Shown: one piece after another, positions 9,701 to 19,051 of the stretch
Numbering within the stretch: position 1 is the stretch's first letter
Layout: each line of letters begins with the position of its first letter
Notes under the pieces: model-generated
Seen by the model: only the letters and a program-made list of their open reading frames with translations
Database searches by the model: none
Told to the model about the DNA's origin: nothing
Source: Desulfuromonadales bacterium
Lineage (GTDB): Bacteria > Desulfobacterota > Desulfuromonadia > Desulfuromonadales > Geopsychrobacteraceae
NCBI GenBank assembly: GCA_019429255.1
Contig: JAHYIY010000007.1
Location: 1 to 64,000, forward strand
Direction of reading: 5' to 3'
DNA length: 64,000 nucleotides
Translations under genes and position numbers: made by a program

Positions 9701-10507
9701 TTATTGTTTCGGGCGAGCTGAGTTCTGTTGCCATTGGGCTTTCATTTTGCGGTAGCGTTGATTGAGCCAGAGAATCATCAGAACAATAAAGACGATACCG
9801 CCGATGGTCAGCCAGGGGTTGTCGCGATCAAGATAGCGGTTGATCAGGGTGGCTCCGAAATACATCAGGGAGCAGCCGACCGCACTTCCGGTAACGACAC
9901 CCATTAAGGTGCCGATGCGGGACATTCCCAGCAGCCGGCCAAAAATAGAGCCACCGACACTGCCGGTAGCCGCCAGTGGAAAGACGCAGAAGGCAACAAT
10001 GCCGGCAAAAGTTGCGCTTTTCATCCACGGATTGCTGGCGAGAATAAATTTGCCGTCTTCCTGCAATTCTTTGAGTTTTTCACCGAGCAGGGGCAAGCGG
10101 TACAAGAAGCCGATGTGGAAAGCGAGCAGGCAGGCCACCATCACATCCATATAGAACACCAGAAAGGCGAGTTCTCCGGAAGAGAAAAAGCGTGCAGCTT
10201 GTTGTACTGCTTCCTGCATCGCTTCGTCGACAGCGCCGCTAGCCTCGGTACTTGAGCCGGAACTGCCACCTAAGATAACAAAGCGACCAAAAAAGAAAAA
10301 AACAGCTGTCGCTGTTAGCAGCAGGGCTTTTACAAAGCTCCAACCGTGTTGTAAATAAAACAGGACCAACAGCGTTAAGGACAGGGCAAAAGGGCCGATC
10401 AGGGTAAAAAACCAGACAAAACCCAGTTGGCTGTGGCCCTCAACAAGGTAGTCTGGATTGCCTCCTGGTGCTGACGATTGGTCGTGTTGTTCAGGTTTTT
10501 CGTTCAA
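9701..10507 (-). CDS. Small multidrug export protein family (PF06695-like) membrane protein
   Basis: A 268-residue protein with about six hydrophobic segments and a hydrophilic linker (about residues 80-105). The second half contains the FPLAATGSVGGSIFGRLLGMS and GVVTGSAVGCSLMYFG regions of the 'small multidrug export' Pfam family. The family name is historical and no drug-export function can be inferred here. The start is a TTG at 10507 with a modest AGGAC site upstream. A charged tail (KMKAQWQQNSARPKQ) ends the protein. It is monocistronic as far as can be seen. Confidence 0.75.
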   Translation of the reverse strand: MNEKPEQHDQSSAPGGNPDYLVEGHSQLGFVWFFTLIGPFALSLTLLVLFYLQHGWSFVKALLLTATAVFFFFGRFVILGGSSGSSTEASGAVDEAMQEAVQQAARFFSSGELAFLVFYMDVMVACLLAFHIGFLYRLPLLGEKLKELQEDGKFILASNPWMKSATFAGIVAFCVFPLAATGSVGGSIFGRLLGMSRIGTLMGVVTGSAVGCSLMYFGATLINRYLDRDNPWLTIGGIVFIVLMILWLNQRYRKMKAQWQQNSARPKQ

Positions 10508-10912
10508 AACTCTTTTGTCCTGAGTAAAATGGGCGCGGAGCCGATCCCTTTGTGCTATGGATAATATGGAATTTGGTTATTCACTTTGCTCCATTCATAA
10601 CGGTTCAACAACCGGGACCAATGCGACTCGCTGACAGCCCGGATCCTGCAGCTTCGCACTGGATGACAGAGACATAAGTCTGGCAGAAAAAATAACCTGC
10701 CGTCATTCTGTGTGCAGCGAAGGGATGTCGCAGAATCCATATCCTGTTTTCTGCTTTACTGGAGTCAAATAGATAGCCAGACGATGAAATCTAACTTATC
10801 CGTGCAGGGCTGTTCAAGTATGATCGGTAGTAGGGATGACGATTTTTTATGGCGTGGTTTGATATAACATATCTGGTGCATTTTTAATCTGTCAGCGAGG
10901 TGCTAGTGAGCC
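10508..10912. other. 405-bp gene-free stretch with a dispersed-type palindrome
   Basis: No convincing gene is present between the divergent membrane-protein gene and hemW. The central part is the imperfect palindrome annotated at 10641-10738. The stretch just before hemW is AT-rich and probably contains its promoter, but I could not identify a clear -35/-10 pair. Confidence 0.6.
10641..10738. repeat. Imperfect palindromic repeat (TCATTCTG...CAGAATCC type)
   Basis: The left arm at 10641-10669 (GGATCCTGCAG...GGATGACAG) is matched by the reverse complement of 10700-10738 (GGATTCTGCGA...AGAATGACGG), with a few mismatches and an indel. Short repeats with the core TCATTCTG-GCGAAG-GAATCC occur in many unrelated bacterial genomes as dispersed intergenic palindromes. 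I infer that this is one of them. No flanking direct repeat was seen. Confidence 0.6.
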
Positions 10913-12046
10913 GTGAGTTCTCTCTATTTCCACATTCCTTTCTGCCGCCGGCGCTGTCGCTATTGCGATTTTTTTTCGACAACGACCAGTGATGTGGAGC
11001 GTGACAACTATGTCGACCTGCTGTGTCGACATCTTGAACTGATCCATTGTGACGAGTTGGCCGATAGTGAATTGCAGACCATCTACTTTGGCGGTGGCAC
11101 GCCGTCGTTATTGACAGCGGAGCAGTTGCATCTGCTGCTGACAGCCAGTCGCGCCCGCTTTGGTTTGAGCGCCGAAGCGGAAATCACCCTCGAGGTTAAT
11201 CCCGGAACCTTTGGCGGGAAGTACCTTCAGCAGGTCCGTCAAACCGGGATAAATCGTTTATCTATCGGTATTCAATCTTTTAACGACCAGCAACTACGGC
11301 AGCTGGGGCGCTGTCATAATGCTGATCAGGCCCGCGCTGCCGTAACTGGCGCCCGCGCTGCCGGGTTTGACAACATCAGCCTCGATCTGATGTTCGCCCT
11401 GCCGGGGCAGGATACTGACGATCTGGATCGGGAAATAGACCAGTTGTTGCAGCAGGAACCTGAACATATATCGGTTTATGGGTTGACCGTTGAAGCGGGA
11501 ACCGAGTTTGAACGTTGGCAGCAGCAGGGCCTGATCACTGCGGTTGACGAGGATGAATATGCCAGACAGTACGAATTGCTGCGCGCACGCTTTAGCGCAG
11601 CAGGATACGAACACTACGAGGTGTCCAACTTTGCTCGTCCCGGTTGGCATTGCCAGCATAATCAGCGCTATTGGCAGCGCCGCAGCTGTCTGGCCATTGG
11701 TGCCGGGGCTCACAGCTTTGTCGAGTCCGGTTACGGTGAGCGCCGGCATGTTCCAGCCGATCTGGCGCGCTATCGTCAGTTGCTGACAGCAGGGGTCGAC
11801 CCGGCTGAACGGCTTGAGAGTTTCAACCGCCGGGGAGCAATGATCGAGACGCTTTATCTCGCCCTGCGCACCAGCGCCGGTGTTGATCCGGTTGCCTTTG
11901 AGGAGCGTTTTGGTGAATCCTTGCAGCGTGCTTTTCCCACCGCCATGGCCCGGTTGCAGGCGTCATTGGTGTGCTCTGGTGAGCGGATTATGCTGCCACC
12001 ACAGCACTGGCTGATTTATGATCATCTGATCAAGGCCTTTTTTTAA
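10913..12046 (+). CDS. hemW: Radical SAM protein HemW (heme chaperone)
   Basis: A 377-residue radical SAM protein. The 4Fe-4S motif is CRRRCRYCDF (Cys-x3-Cys-x2-Cys) near residue 10, with TIYFGGGTPS and SIGIQSFND motifs after it, as in HemW. The length and the early cluster motif, without the N-terminal extension of HemN, point to HemW, which inserts heme into proteins, rather than the coproporphyrinogen dehydrogenase HemN. The start is a GTG with a GAGG site about 12 nt upstream. It lies directly upstream of the hrcA promoter, a common arrangement in proteobacteria and firmicutes. Confidence 0.92.
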   Translation: MSSLYFHIPFCRRRCRYCDFFSTTTSDVERDNYVDLLCRHLELIHCDELADSELQTIYFGGGTPSLLTAEQLHLLLTASRARFGLSAEAEITLEVNPGTFGGKYLQQVRQTGINRLSIGIQSFNDQQLRQLGRCHNADQARAAVTGARAAGFDNISLDLMFALPGQDTDDLDREIDQLLQQEPEHISVYGLTVEAGTEFERWQQQGLITAVDEDEYARQYELLRARFSAAGYEHYEVSNFARPGWHCQHNQRYWQRRSCLAIGAGAHSFVESGYGERRHVPADLARYRQLLTAGVDPAERLESFNRRGAMIETLYLALRTSAGVDPVAFEERFGESLQRAFPTAMARLQASLVCSGERIMLPPQHWLIYDHLIKAFF

Positions 12047-12098
12047 AGAACGCCCTGGCTGCTACTGAATGGTCGTCACCCCGTTGCCCGGTTAGATC

Positions 12099-12127
12099 TT
12101 GACAAAGGGTATAAGCGTTGCTAGTCT
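12099..12127 (+). promoter_or_regulatory. Sigma-70-type promoter of the hrcA-grpE-dnaK operon
   Basis: A perfect -35 TTGACA (12099-12104) is separated by 17 bp from TAGTCT (12122-12127). Transcription would begin within the adjacent CIRCE element, which would let HrcA block it directly. Confidence 0.85.
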
Positions 12128-12133
12128 GCGTTA

Positions 12134-12160
12134 TTAGCACTCGAGCTGGTTGAGTGCTAA
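12134..12160 (+). promoter_or_regulatory. CIRCE operator (HrcA binding site)
   Basis: TTAGCACTC, nine bases, then GAGTGCTAA is an exact match to the CIRCE consensus. It overlaps the expected transcription start of hrcA and will be in the 5' leader. HrcA represses its own operon here, with GroEL as the usual activity sensor. Confidence 0.97.
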
Positions 12161-12195
12161 CGTGATTGAGTCAGCAGGATCATGGAGTCGTGTCG

Positions 12196-13224
12196 ATGGC
12201 TGAATTGAATGAGCGCAGCCAGAATATCCTGGAAGCGATCGTCAAGGATTATATTGCTTCAGCGGAACCGGTAGGCAGTCGTGCCATTACCCGCAGGCAT
12301 GATTTTAATCTGTCGCCGGCATCGGTGCGCAATGTCATGGCCGATCTCGAAGAGATGGGTCTGCTCTGTTCACCCCACACTTCGGCCGGACGGATTCCGA
12401 CGGAAAAGGGATTTCAGTACTACATTGATACCCTGTTACAGGTACGTGACTTAAGCGATAAGGAAAAGAAGCAGCTGCGCAACAGCTATCGTTTTTCCGG
12501 CATGAAAATGGAAGACATCATGCAGGAGGTCGGGCGGATTCTGTCCGGCCTGTCCAAATATGCGGGGCTGGTGATGGTGCCGAAATTTGCCTCGACGGTC
12601 TTTCGCCAGATTGAATTTGTGCGTCTGTCCCACGGACGCCTGCTGGTAATCTATGTCTCTGAAACCGGATTGGTGCAGAACAAGGTGATTTCCGCTGATG
12701 TGGACATCGATCAGCGTCAGCTGGAAAAGATCAGTAACTATCTCAATCGCGAGCTGGGCGGTCTGACCATTCATCAGGTGCGCGAAAAGCTGAAAAAAGA
12801 GATGCAGGAAGAAATGAGTCTCTACGATCAGCTGCGCAAAAAAGCCTTGAGTTTGTCTTTTGCTGCGCTGCAGGACGAGGTTGAGGATCAGCTTTTTGTT
12901 GCCGGCACATCACTGATGCTTGAGCAACCGGAGTTTTCATCGCCGGAACAGATGCGCCGCCTGATTCAGACCTTTGAAAGTAAAAAAATTCTGATAGACT
13001 TGCTCGATCGTAGTCAGTCGGCCCAGGGGGTGCAGATCTTTATCGGCAGTGACGTCGATTTGAAGGGCTGCAGTCTGATTTCTGCGAACTTTTCCAATCG
13101 TAAGGGGGCGATAGGAGCCTTGGGAGTTGTCGGACCGATGCGTATGGACTATTCCCAGGTTGTGCCGATCGTTGATTTTACCGCCCAGCTGGTCAGTCGC
13201 GTACTTGATCGGGAAGCTGAGTAA
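12196..13224 (+). CDS. hrcA: Heat-inducible transcription repressor HrcA
   Basis: A 342-residue protein with an N-terminal winged helix (ELNERSQNILEAIVKDYIASAEPVGSR, in part) and the GAF-like C-terminal region ending VPIVDFTAQLVSRVL. I choose ATG 12196, which has ATGGAG 8 nt upstream. The same frame opens at a TTG at 12166 without a better ribosome site and would add ten unconserved residues. It is the first gene of hrcA-grpE-dnaK and represses the operon through the CIRCE site upstream. A mobile element is inserted 11 bp after its stop codon. Confidence 0.96.
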   Translation: MAELNERSQNILEAIVKDYIASAEPVGSRAITRRHDFNLSPASVRNVMADLEEMGLLCSPHTSAGRIPTEKGFQYYIDTLLQVRDLSDKEKKQLRNSYRFSGMKMEDIMQEVGRILSGLSKYAGLVMVPKFASTVFRQIEFVRLSHGRLLVIYVSETGLVQNKVISADVDIDQRQLEKISNYLNRELGGLTIHQVREKLKKEMQEEMSLYDQLRKKALSLSFAALQDEVEDQLFVAGTSLMLEQPEFSSPEQMRRLIQTFESKKILIDLLDRSQSAQGVQIFIGSDVDLKGCSLISANFSNRKGAIGALGVVGPMRMDYSQVVPIVDFTAQLVSRVLDREAE

Positions 13225-13235
13225 GAAGAATATAT

Positions 13236-13391
13236 GCAACTATTCAGTTGCTATCCTTCGCGCAGGGCCGGGGATCCTATGGCAAGGGTGTTTGTCGCCA
13301 TGGACGGCGACAACAAGCGGTCATGGATGACCCAACGGGAAACAATCGCGTCCCTTGACATAGGATTCCCGACCCGGTGCTGAATAGATAC
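13236..13391 (+). mobile_element. MITE copy A, between hrcA and grpE
   Basis: This 156-bp non-coding element has terminal inverted repeats (GCAACTATTCAG at the left; the right end reads GTATCTATTCAGCACC on the other strand). It is flanked by an exact 8-bp direct repeat, GAATATAT (13228-13235 and 13392-13399). Internal arms GGGGATCCTATGGCAAGGG and CCCTTGACATAGGATTCCC pair with two mismatches, and the centre has hairpins TTGTCGCC/GGCGACAA and GGTCAT/ATGACC. It matches copies B, C and D over nearly its whole length. The left duplication begins three bases after the hrcA stop, and the right one lies just upstream of the grpE ribosome site. Confidence 0.92.
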
Positions 13392-13420
13392 GAATATATA
13401 TCAAAAGGAGATGAGGTACT

Positions 13421-14020
13421 GTGGGCAAGAAGACCGACCAAAGTGCAACAGATCAGGTTGCAGACAATCCTGTCGAGGTTGTTCATCCGGATGCTGAACC
13501 CCTCGCGGAAAATGCGGATTTAGAGCAGCAGTTGGCGCAAGCTCTCGAAGAGAAACAGCGGCTGCATGAACAGTATGTAAGAACCCTGGCCGACATGGAC
13601 AATCTTCGTAAAAGAACAACCCGCGAAAAAGAAGAGATCGCCAAGTTTGCTAACGAGGGGCTTCTGCGCGATATTCTGCCGGTTATCGATAACCTCGAAC
13701 GGGCCTTGGAACATTCCGACAAGGCGGCTGAAAGCGGCGGATTGCTTGAAGGAGTGCGCATGACCCTGACCCAGTTCACTCAGGTGCTCAGTCGTTTCGG
13801 CGTGGCACCGATTGATGCGGCCGGCAAGCCTTTTGATCCCGCTTTTCATCAGGCCATGGGGCAGCTCGAATCTGCTGACCATCCGGTTAACACGGTCATG
13901 GTTGAAATGCAGAAGGGTTATCAACTTAATGAACGTTTGCTGCGGCCAGCTTTTGTGCTGGTGGCCAAGTCGCTGACAGAAAAGCCTTCAGCAGCCGACG
14001 ATGACAACAAAACTACCTGA
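13421..14020 (+). CDS. grpE: Nucleotide exchange factor GrpE
   Basis: A 199-residue co-chaperone that releases ADP from DnaK. It has an acidic N-terminal tail and a long coiled coil (about residues 25-75) with the conserved ADMDNLRKRTTREKEEI segment in part. The C-terminal beta domain contains NTVMVEMQKGYQLNERLLRPAFV in part. The start is GTG, with AAGGAG 10 nt and GAGG 4 nt upstream. The MITE ends 29 bp before the start, so grpE must be reached by read-through of that element or from an unseen promoter. Confidence 0.96.
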   Translation: MGKKTDQSATDQVADNPVEVVHPDAEPLAENADLEQQLAQALEEKQRLHEQYVRTLADMDNLRKRTTREKEEIAKFANEGLLRDILPVIDNLERALEHSDKAAESGGLLEGVRMTLTQFTQVLSRFGVAPIDAAGKPFDPAFHQAMGQLESADHPVNTVMVEMQKGYQLNERLLRPAFVLVAKSLTEKPSAADDDNKTT

Positions 14021-14056
14021 TATCAGGACAAAAAGCTCTAGGGAGGAAACAACATC

Positions 14057-15964
14057 ATGGGTAAAGTTATTGGTATTGATTTAGGAACCACCAACTCCTG
14101 CGTTGCCATTATGGAAGGTGGCGAGCCGGTTGTTATTGCCAACTCGGAAGGATCACGCACCACTCCGTCCATGGTCGCATTCACCGAGTCGGGTGAGCGT
14201 CTGGTCGGCCAACAGGCCAAGCGTCAGGCGGTCACCAATCCGGAGAATACGCTGTTTGCCATCAAGCGTCTGATCGGCCGCAAGTTCAGTTCAGAGGCCG
14301 TGCAAAAAGACATGAAAATCAGCCCCTTCGAAATTATTGAGGCGGACAATGGTGATGCCTGGGTGCAGGTGCGCGACAAAAAATACAGTGCCCAGGAAGT
14401 TTCTGCCATGGTGCTGCAGAAAATGAAGCAGACCGCTGAGGACTACCTCGGGGAAAAGGTCACCGATGCGGTCATTACCGTGCCGGCGTACTTTAACGAT
14501 TCCCAGCGTCAGGCTACCAAGGATGCCGGTAAGATTGCCGGACTCAATGTGTTGCGCATCATCAACGAGCCAACCGCGGCGTCCCTGGCCTATGGCCTCG
14601 ACAAAAAGCAAGAAATGACCATCGCCGTCTTTGACCTCGGCGGTGGTACCTTTGATGTGTCAATTCTCGATCTGGGCGATGGGGTCTTCGAGGTCAAGTC
14701 GACCAACGGCGATACCTTCCTGGGTGGTGAGGATTTTGACCAGTTGATCATCGACTATGTCGCCAATGAGTTCAAGAAAGATCAGGGCATCGATCTACGG
14801 AACGACAAGATGGCCCTGCAGCGCTTGAAGGAAGGCGCTGAAAAGGCCAAAATCGAGTTGTCTTCATCGATGGAGACCGACATTAACCTCCCCTTTATTA
14901 CTGCCGATCAGTCGGGACCCAAACATCTGAACATTAAACTGTCGCGCTCCAAGCTCGAAAGTATCTGCAGCGGGCTGCTCGACAAGCTGGTTGGCCCCTG
15001 TAAAACGGCTCTGAAGGATGCCGGTCTGTCGGCCAGCGATATTCAGGAAGTTGTCCTGGTCGGTGGCATGACGCGCATGCCTGCGGTTCAGGAACGGGTC
15101 AAGGAAATATTTGGCAGAACGCCGAGCAAAGGGGTCAACCCGGATGAAGTGGTCGCCATTGGCGCGGCCATTCAGGGTGGGGTTCTGACCGGCGATGTCA
15201 AAGACGTCCTGCTTCTTGACGTGACTCCTTTGTCGCTGGGAATCGAGACCCTGGGTGGCGTTATGACCAAGCTGATCGAGAAAAATACGACGGTTCCATG
15301 CAAGAAGAGCCAGGTGTTTTCCACCGCTGCCGACAACCAGCCGGCGGTTTCGGTTCATGTCCTCCAGGGCGAACGAGAGATGGCCAATGACAACAAGACC
15401 ATCGGTAACTTTGAACTGGTTGGTCTGCCGCCGGCACCGCGCGGTGTACCGCAGATTGAAGTAACCTTCGATATCGACGCCAACGGCATTCTCCACGTAT
15501 CGGCCAAGGATCTGGGCACCGGCAAAGAACAGTCGATCCAGATCACCGCATCCAGTGGTTTGTCTGATGATGAAATTCAGCAGATGGTTAAGGATGCCGA
15601 GCTCCATGCCGGCGAAGACAAAAAGAAGCGTGAATTGATCGAAGCTCGTAACCAGGCGGATGGTCTTGCTTACACGACGGAAAAATCCCTGGCTGAGCAT
15701 GGCGAAAAAGTTGACAGTGCCACCAAGGCAAAAATCCAGGAAGCCCTGGACGACCTGAAAAAGGCGATTGAAGGGGACGATGCTGAGCTTATCAAGAGCA
15801 AGAGCGAGACCCTCGCCCAGGCTTCTCACAAGCTTGCTGAAGTGATGTATTCCCAAGGTAAGGAAGATGCGGGCGCCGCCGGCAATGAAGGGGCGGCAGC
15901 TGAAAGCCCAGTCAAGGATGATGTGGTTGAAGCCGAATTCGAGGACCTTGACGAGAAGAAATAA
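14057..15964 (+). CDS. dnaK: Molecular chaperone DnaK (Hsp70)
   Basis: A 635-residue Hsp70. The ATPase domain begins [17 protein letters not shown] and includes the second phosphate loop [11 protein letters not shown]. The interdomain linker [12 protein letters not shown] leads into the substrate-binding domain. The acidic C-terminus ends with the [11 protein letters not shown] tail typical of proteobacterial DnaK. A strong AGGGAGG site precedes the ATG. It follows grpE by 36 bp and is separated from dnaJ by a terminator-like hairpin. Confidence 0.98.
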   Translation: MGKVIGIDLGTTNSCVAIMEGGEPVVIANSEGSRTTPSMVAFTESGERLVGQQAKRQAVTNPENTLFAIKRLIGRKFSSEAVQKDMKISPFEIIEADNGDAWVQVRDKKYSAQEVSAMVLQKMKQTAEDYLGEKVTDAVITVPAYFNDSQRQATKDAGKIAGLNVLRIINEPTAASLAYGLDKKQEMTIAVFDLGGGTFDVSILDLGDGVFEVKSTNGDTFLGGEDFDQLIIDYVANEFKKDQGIDLRNDKMALQRLKEGAEKAKIELSSSMETDINLPFITADQSGPKHLNIKLSRSKLESICSGLLDKLVGPCKTALKDAGLSASDIQEVVLVGGMTRMPAVQERVKEIFGRTPSKGVNPDEVVAIGAAIQGGVLTGDVKDVLLLDVTPLSLGIETLGGVMTKLIEKNTTVPCKKSQVFSTAADNQPAVSVHVLQGEREMANDNKTIGNFELVGLPPAPRGVPQIEVTFDIDANGILHVSAKDLGTGKEQSIQITASSGLSDDEIQQMVKDAELHAGEDKKKRELIEARNQADGLAYTTEKSLAEHGEKVDSATKAKIQEALDDLKKAIEGDDAELIKSKSETLAQASHKLAEVMYSQGKEDAGAAGNEGAAAESPVKDDVVEAEFEDLDEKK

Positions 15965-15979
15965 ACTGCTAACCGGGAT

Positions 15980-16023
15980 CGGACGCCGACGTTGAAAACA
16001 ACCATTCGGCGTCCGCCTTTTTT
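15980..16023 (+). terminator. Intrinsic terminator (or attenuator) between dnaK and dnaJ
   Basis: The arms CGGACGCCGA (15980-15989) and TCGGCGTCCG (16006-16015) form a perfect 10-bp GC-rich stem followed by CC and six T residues. It lies 16 bp after the dnaK stop and 18 bp before dnaJ. It probably terminates most transcripts and sets DnaJ below DnaK. Confidence 0.9.
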
Positions 16024-16040
16024 ATGTCTGGATAATTATT

Positions 16041-17153
16041 TTGGCAAAACGTGATTATTACGAGATCCTTGAAGTCAACCGTAACGCCAGCGAAACGGAA
16101 ATAAAAAAAGCCTACCGGCGGCTGGCGGTACAATACCACCCGGACAAAAACCCCGGCAATAAGGAAGCGGAAAACAAATTCAAGGAGCTTTCCGAAGCCT
16201 ACGCGGTTCTGTCTGACCCTCAGAAACGGGCAACCTATGACCAGTTCGGTCACGCCGGCGTCAACGGCGCCGGAGGCTTCTCCGGGGGGGGGTTCGATTT
16301 TGGCGGCGCGCCTTTTGAGGACATCTTCGGCGACATTTTCGGCGATATTTTCGGCGGCTCGCGCCGCGGGGGACGGGGGCGGCGCGGCGACGACCTGCGC
16401 TACAACCTGACCATCAGCTTCGAAGAAGCGGCATTTGGTGCCGAGAAGAAACTGCAGTTGCCACGCAGTCAGCCATGTGACAGTTGTCAGGGCAGCGGTG
16501 CCCGTGCGGGTACCTCACCGCAGACCTGCTCGACCTGTCGCGGTGCCGGTCAGGTGCGCTATCAGCAGGGGTTCTTTACCATGACCCGCCCTTGCCCGGA
16601 TTGTCATGGTGAGGGCAAAACCATTAAAGATCCGTGCCCCGATTGTAAAGGCAGTGGCCGGGTCAAGCAAAAACGCACCCTGCCCCTCAATGTCCCGGCC
16701 GGCGTGGAAAATGGCACCCGCCTCAAGCTTAGCGGTGAAGGAGAAATGGGTAGTCAGGGTGGTTCGCCCGGTGATCTGTACGTAGTGATCAGCGTCAAAA
16801 AACATCCGATCTTCGAACGCGATGGCCAGAATGTGATCTGTGAGGTGCCGATTTCTTTTGCCCAGGCCGCCCTTGGTTGCGACCTCGAGGTTCCCACCCT
16901 TGAAGGTCGTGTCAATCTCAAGGTTCCGACGGGCACCCAGAGCGGCAAGATTTTCAAGCTGTCGGGCAAAGGGATTGTCGCCCTGCAGGGCTATGGACGT
17001 GGCGATCAGCTGGTGGTGCTGCGGGTCGAGGTTCCCACCAGGCTCAACGCCCGCCAGAAGGAATTACTGGAAGAGTTTGCCAAGGCCGGCGGCGAAGAGA
17101 TCCACCCCCAGGGGAAGGGTTTTTTTGATAAGGTGAAGGAGCTGTTCGACTGA
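16041..17153 (+). CDS. dnaJ: Co-chaperone DnaJ (Hsp40)
   Basis: A 370-residue type I J-protein. The J domain at residues 1-70 contains the HPD tripeptide (YHPDKN). A Gly/Phe-rich region follows, then four zinc-binding repeats [24 protein letters not shown] and CPDCKGSG, and the C-terminal substrate domain. The start appears to be TTG ([12 protein letters not shown]). There is no strong Shine-Dalgarno upstream, and a terminator precedes it, so expression may be weak. It stimulates DnaK ATPase. Confidence 0.96.
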   Translation: MAKRDYYEILEVNRNASETEIKKAYRRLAVQYHPDKNPGNKEAENKFKELSEAYAVLSDPQKRATYDQFGHAGVNGAGGFSGGGFDFGGAPFEDIFGDIFGDIFGGSRRGGRGRRGDDLRYNLTISFEEAAFGAEKKLQLPRSQPCDSCQGSGARAGTSPQTCSTCRGAGQVRYQQGFFTMTRPCPDCHGEGKTIKDPCPDCKGSGRVKQKRTLPLNVPAGVENGTRLKLSGEGEMGSQGGSPGDLYVVISVKKHPIFERDGQNVICEVPISFAQAALGCDLEVPTLEGRVNLKVPTGTQSGKIFKLSGKGIVALQGYGRGDQLVVLRVEVPTRLNARQKELLEEFAKAGGEEIHPQGKGFFDKVKELFD

Positions 17154-17192
17154 CATTTTCTGTTGGCGTGGTGTGATGATCAGGGAGTACCG

Positions 17193-19031
17193 ATGAAGCG
17201 CATAGCTTTTGTGATTCTCTTGCTGTTTGGCCTGTGTTTGTCAGGGCTGTCACCGGTGGTCGCCGCTGCCGGTTTTGAGCGCGGGCAGGAGCTCTATCAG
17301 TTGGGGCGGCACGATCAGGCCCTGGCGGTACTGCGTGATCACATCCGCAATGCTCCTGAAAACCTTCAGACTGCCCGCGCCTATGCCCTGATCGGCAGAA
17401 TTCTGACCGAACGGCAACAGTATCCCGATGTCATTCTCTACCTGCAGCGTACCCCTGCCGTATTGCGCAGCCCAGATATCGAGTTGCTCCATGGCAATGC
17501 CCTGGTTGCCACAGGCAACGTTGCCGAAGGGCTGCGTATGTTGCAACCCTTGATCGGCGAGACCCTGGCCGCGACTGATCAACAGCGTTTATTCCAGGCC
17601 CTCGTCACCGCTGCCCTGGCGCAAAACCAGTCATTGTTTGCCCTGTATTATCTGCAACAGGAGTTGGCTATCGGCGTTGACTCGCAGATGGTTTTTGCGC
17701 GCGCGCGGCAGCTGCTGCAGAATCATCTGTCTGATACCGAGTTGAACGAAGCGGTCTTCATGTGGCAGGGCACTGAAATCGGTCAGGATGCGCTGCTGCA
17801 ACTCGCCCGACGTGCGCTGGCGCGGCAGAATCCGCAAGGGGCCAGAGGGCAGCTGGAAAAGCTGTTTGCGATTGGTGTTCCTTTCCCCTTCTGGCAGGAA
17901 GCAGAAGATCTGCTGCAACGCACACGGGAGGATGGTTGGCTCAACCGCAACACTGTTGGCGTGCTGCTCCCCCTGTCCGGGCCCTATGCCTCCTATGGCG
18001 AGTTGGTAAAAAATGGCCTTGAGCTGGCGCTTAAAGAACACAACAAGGCGCGTTTCCCCGTGCGTTTTGTCTATCGTGATAGCGCTGGTAATGTGCCGGT
18101 TAAGCGCTTGGTCAGTGGACTGGCCAACGAAGACCGGGTGATCGGCATCATTGGTCCATTGCTCAGTGCCGATGCTCTGGAAGCGGCGCGCGAAGCACAA
18201 CGTCAGATGGTGCCACTGCTGGCGCTGGCGCAGACCGAAGGGTTACCCCAGGTTGGCAACTTTATTTTTCGCGATACGGTCACCGCCGAGCAGCAGGTCA
18301 AGGCGCTGGTGAGTTATGCCATGGCTGATCAGCGGATCAGTTTTTCGGTATTGCGCCCGCAAAATCGTATCGGTCAACAGATGACGCAACTGTTCGAAAC
18401 GCTGGTGCGCCGCAGCGGCGGCGAACTGGTTGATGTTGTCAGTTACCCGGAGGGAACCACCGATTTTCGTGACCAGATTGAGAACTTGCTCTGGTCGAAT
18501 CGCAGTCGTCCTATTGCCGAAGAAAAAAGTGGCGGGATGCAACCTCCCGAATACCCCTTGCCCCCCTTCCATGCCCTGTTTATCCCCGATTTTGCTGAGA
18601 ATGTCAGCCTGATTGCACCGCAGTTGATGTTTTATGGAATCAAGGATGTGCTGCTGCTCGGTATCAACGGCTGGTATTCACCGGAGTTGATTAACCGTGC
18701 CGGGCGTTTTCTCGATAACGCGGTCTTTGTCGAAGCCTTTTATGCCGATAGCCGCAACCCCGAGGTACGGAGTTTTGTCGAGCTGTTTCGCAGCGCCTAT
18801 CGAGAGGAACCAAGTATTCTCGAGGCTCAGGCCTTTGATGCAGCCAGCCTGCTGCTGGCAACGATTGATCGCCCCGAAGTGGGTAATCGTGACGATCTGC
18901 GGATCGCGCTGCTGCATCTGGATAACATCCGTGGGGTGACCGGTACCAGAGGCTTTGATCTGGAAGGGGAGGCGATTAAAGAGCTGAATCTGCTTGGGGT
19001 GCAGCGCGGTCGTTTGGTGCAAAGGCTGTAG
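17193..19031 (+). CDS. LppC/LpoA-like protein with TPR and periplasmic-binding-type domain
   Basis: A 612-residue exported protein with an N-terminal signal peptide (basic MKR, hydrophobic core to about residue 25, VAAAG cleavage region). The next 230 residues are helical and TPR-like. From about 255 onward it has a type I periplasmic binding fold (VGVLLPLSGPYASYGELVKNG in part). This domain order is that of penicillin-binding-protein activators (LpoA/LppC), although the cysteine of a lipobox is not evident. ATG 17193 follows GGGAG by 5 nt. It lies 39 bp after dnaJ in the same direction. The link to cell-wall synthesis is inferred from the family. Confidence 0.8.
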   Translation: MKRIAFVILLLFGLCLSGLSPVVAAAGFERGQELYQLGRHDQALAVLRDHIRNAPENLQTARAYALIGRILTERQQYPDVILYLQRTPAVLRSPDIELLHGNALVATGNVAEGLRMLQPLIGETLAATDQQRLFQALVTAALAQNQSLFALYYLQQELAIGVDSQMVFARARQLLQNHLSDTELNEAVFMWQGTEIGQDALLQLARRALARQNPQGARGQLEKLFAIGVPFPFWQEAEDLLQRTREDGWLNRNTVGVLLPLSGPYASYGELVKNGLELALKEHNKARFPVRFVYRDSAGNVPVKRLVSGLANEDRVIGIIGPLLSADALEAAREAQRQMVPLLALAQTEGLPQVGNFIFRDTVTAEQQVKALVSYAMADQRISFSVLRPQNRIGQQMTQLFETLVRRSGGELVDVVSYPEGTTDFRDQIENLLWSNRSRPIAEEKSGGMQPPEYPLPPFHALFIPDFAENVSLIAPQLMFYGIKDVLLLGINGWYSPELINRAGRFLDNAVFVEAFYADSRNPEVRSFVELFRSAYREEPSILEAQAFDAASLLLATIDRPEVGNRDDLRIALLHLDNIRGVTGTRGFDLEGEAIKELNLLGVQRGRLVQRL

Positions 19032-19051
19032 GGCTTGGCGGTTTATGGGGT

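Noticed and set aside
13355-13391. Outward promoter carried by MITE A toward grpE
   Set aside because: TTGACA is present, but no -10 hexamer stands at 16-18 bp spacing.
14864-15856. 330-codon minus-strand frame opposite dnaK
   Set aside because: It lies entirely within the conserved dnaK gene and has no ribosome site or recognisable domain.
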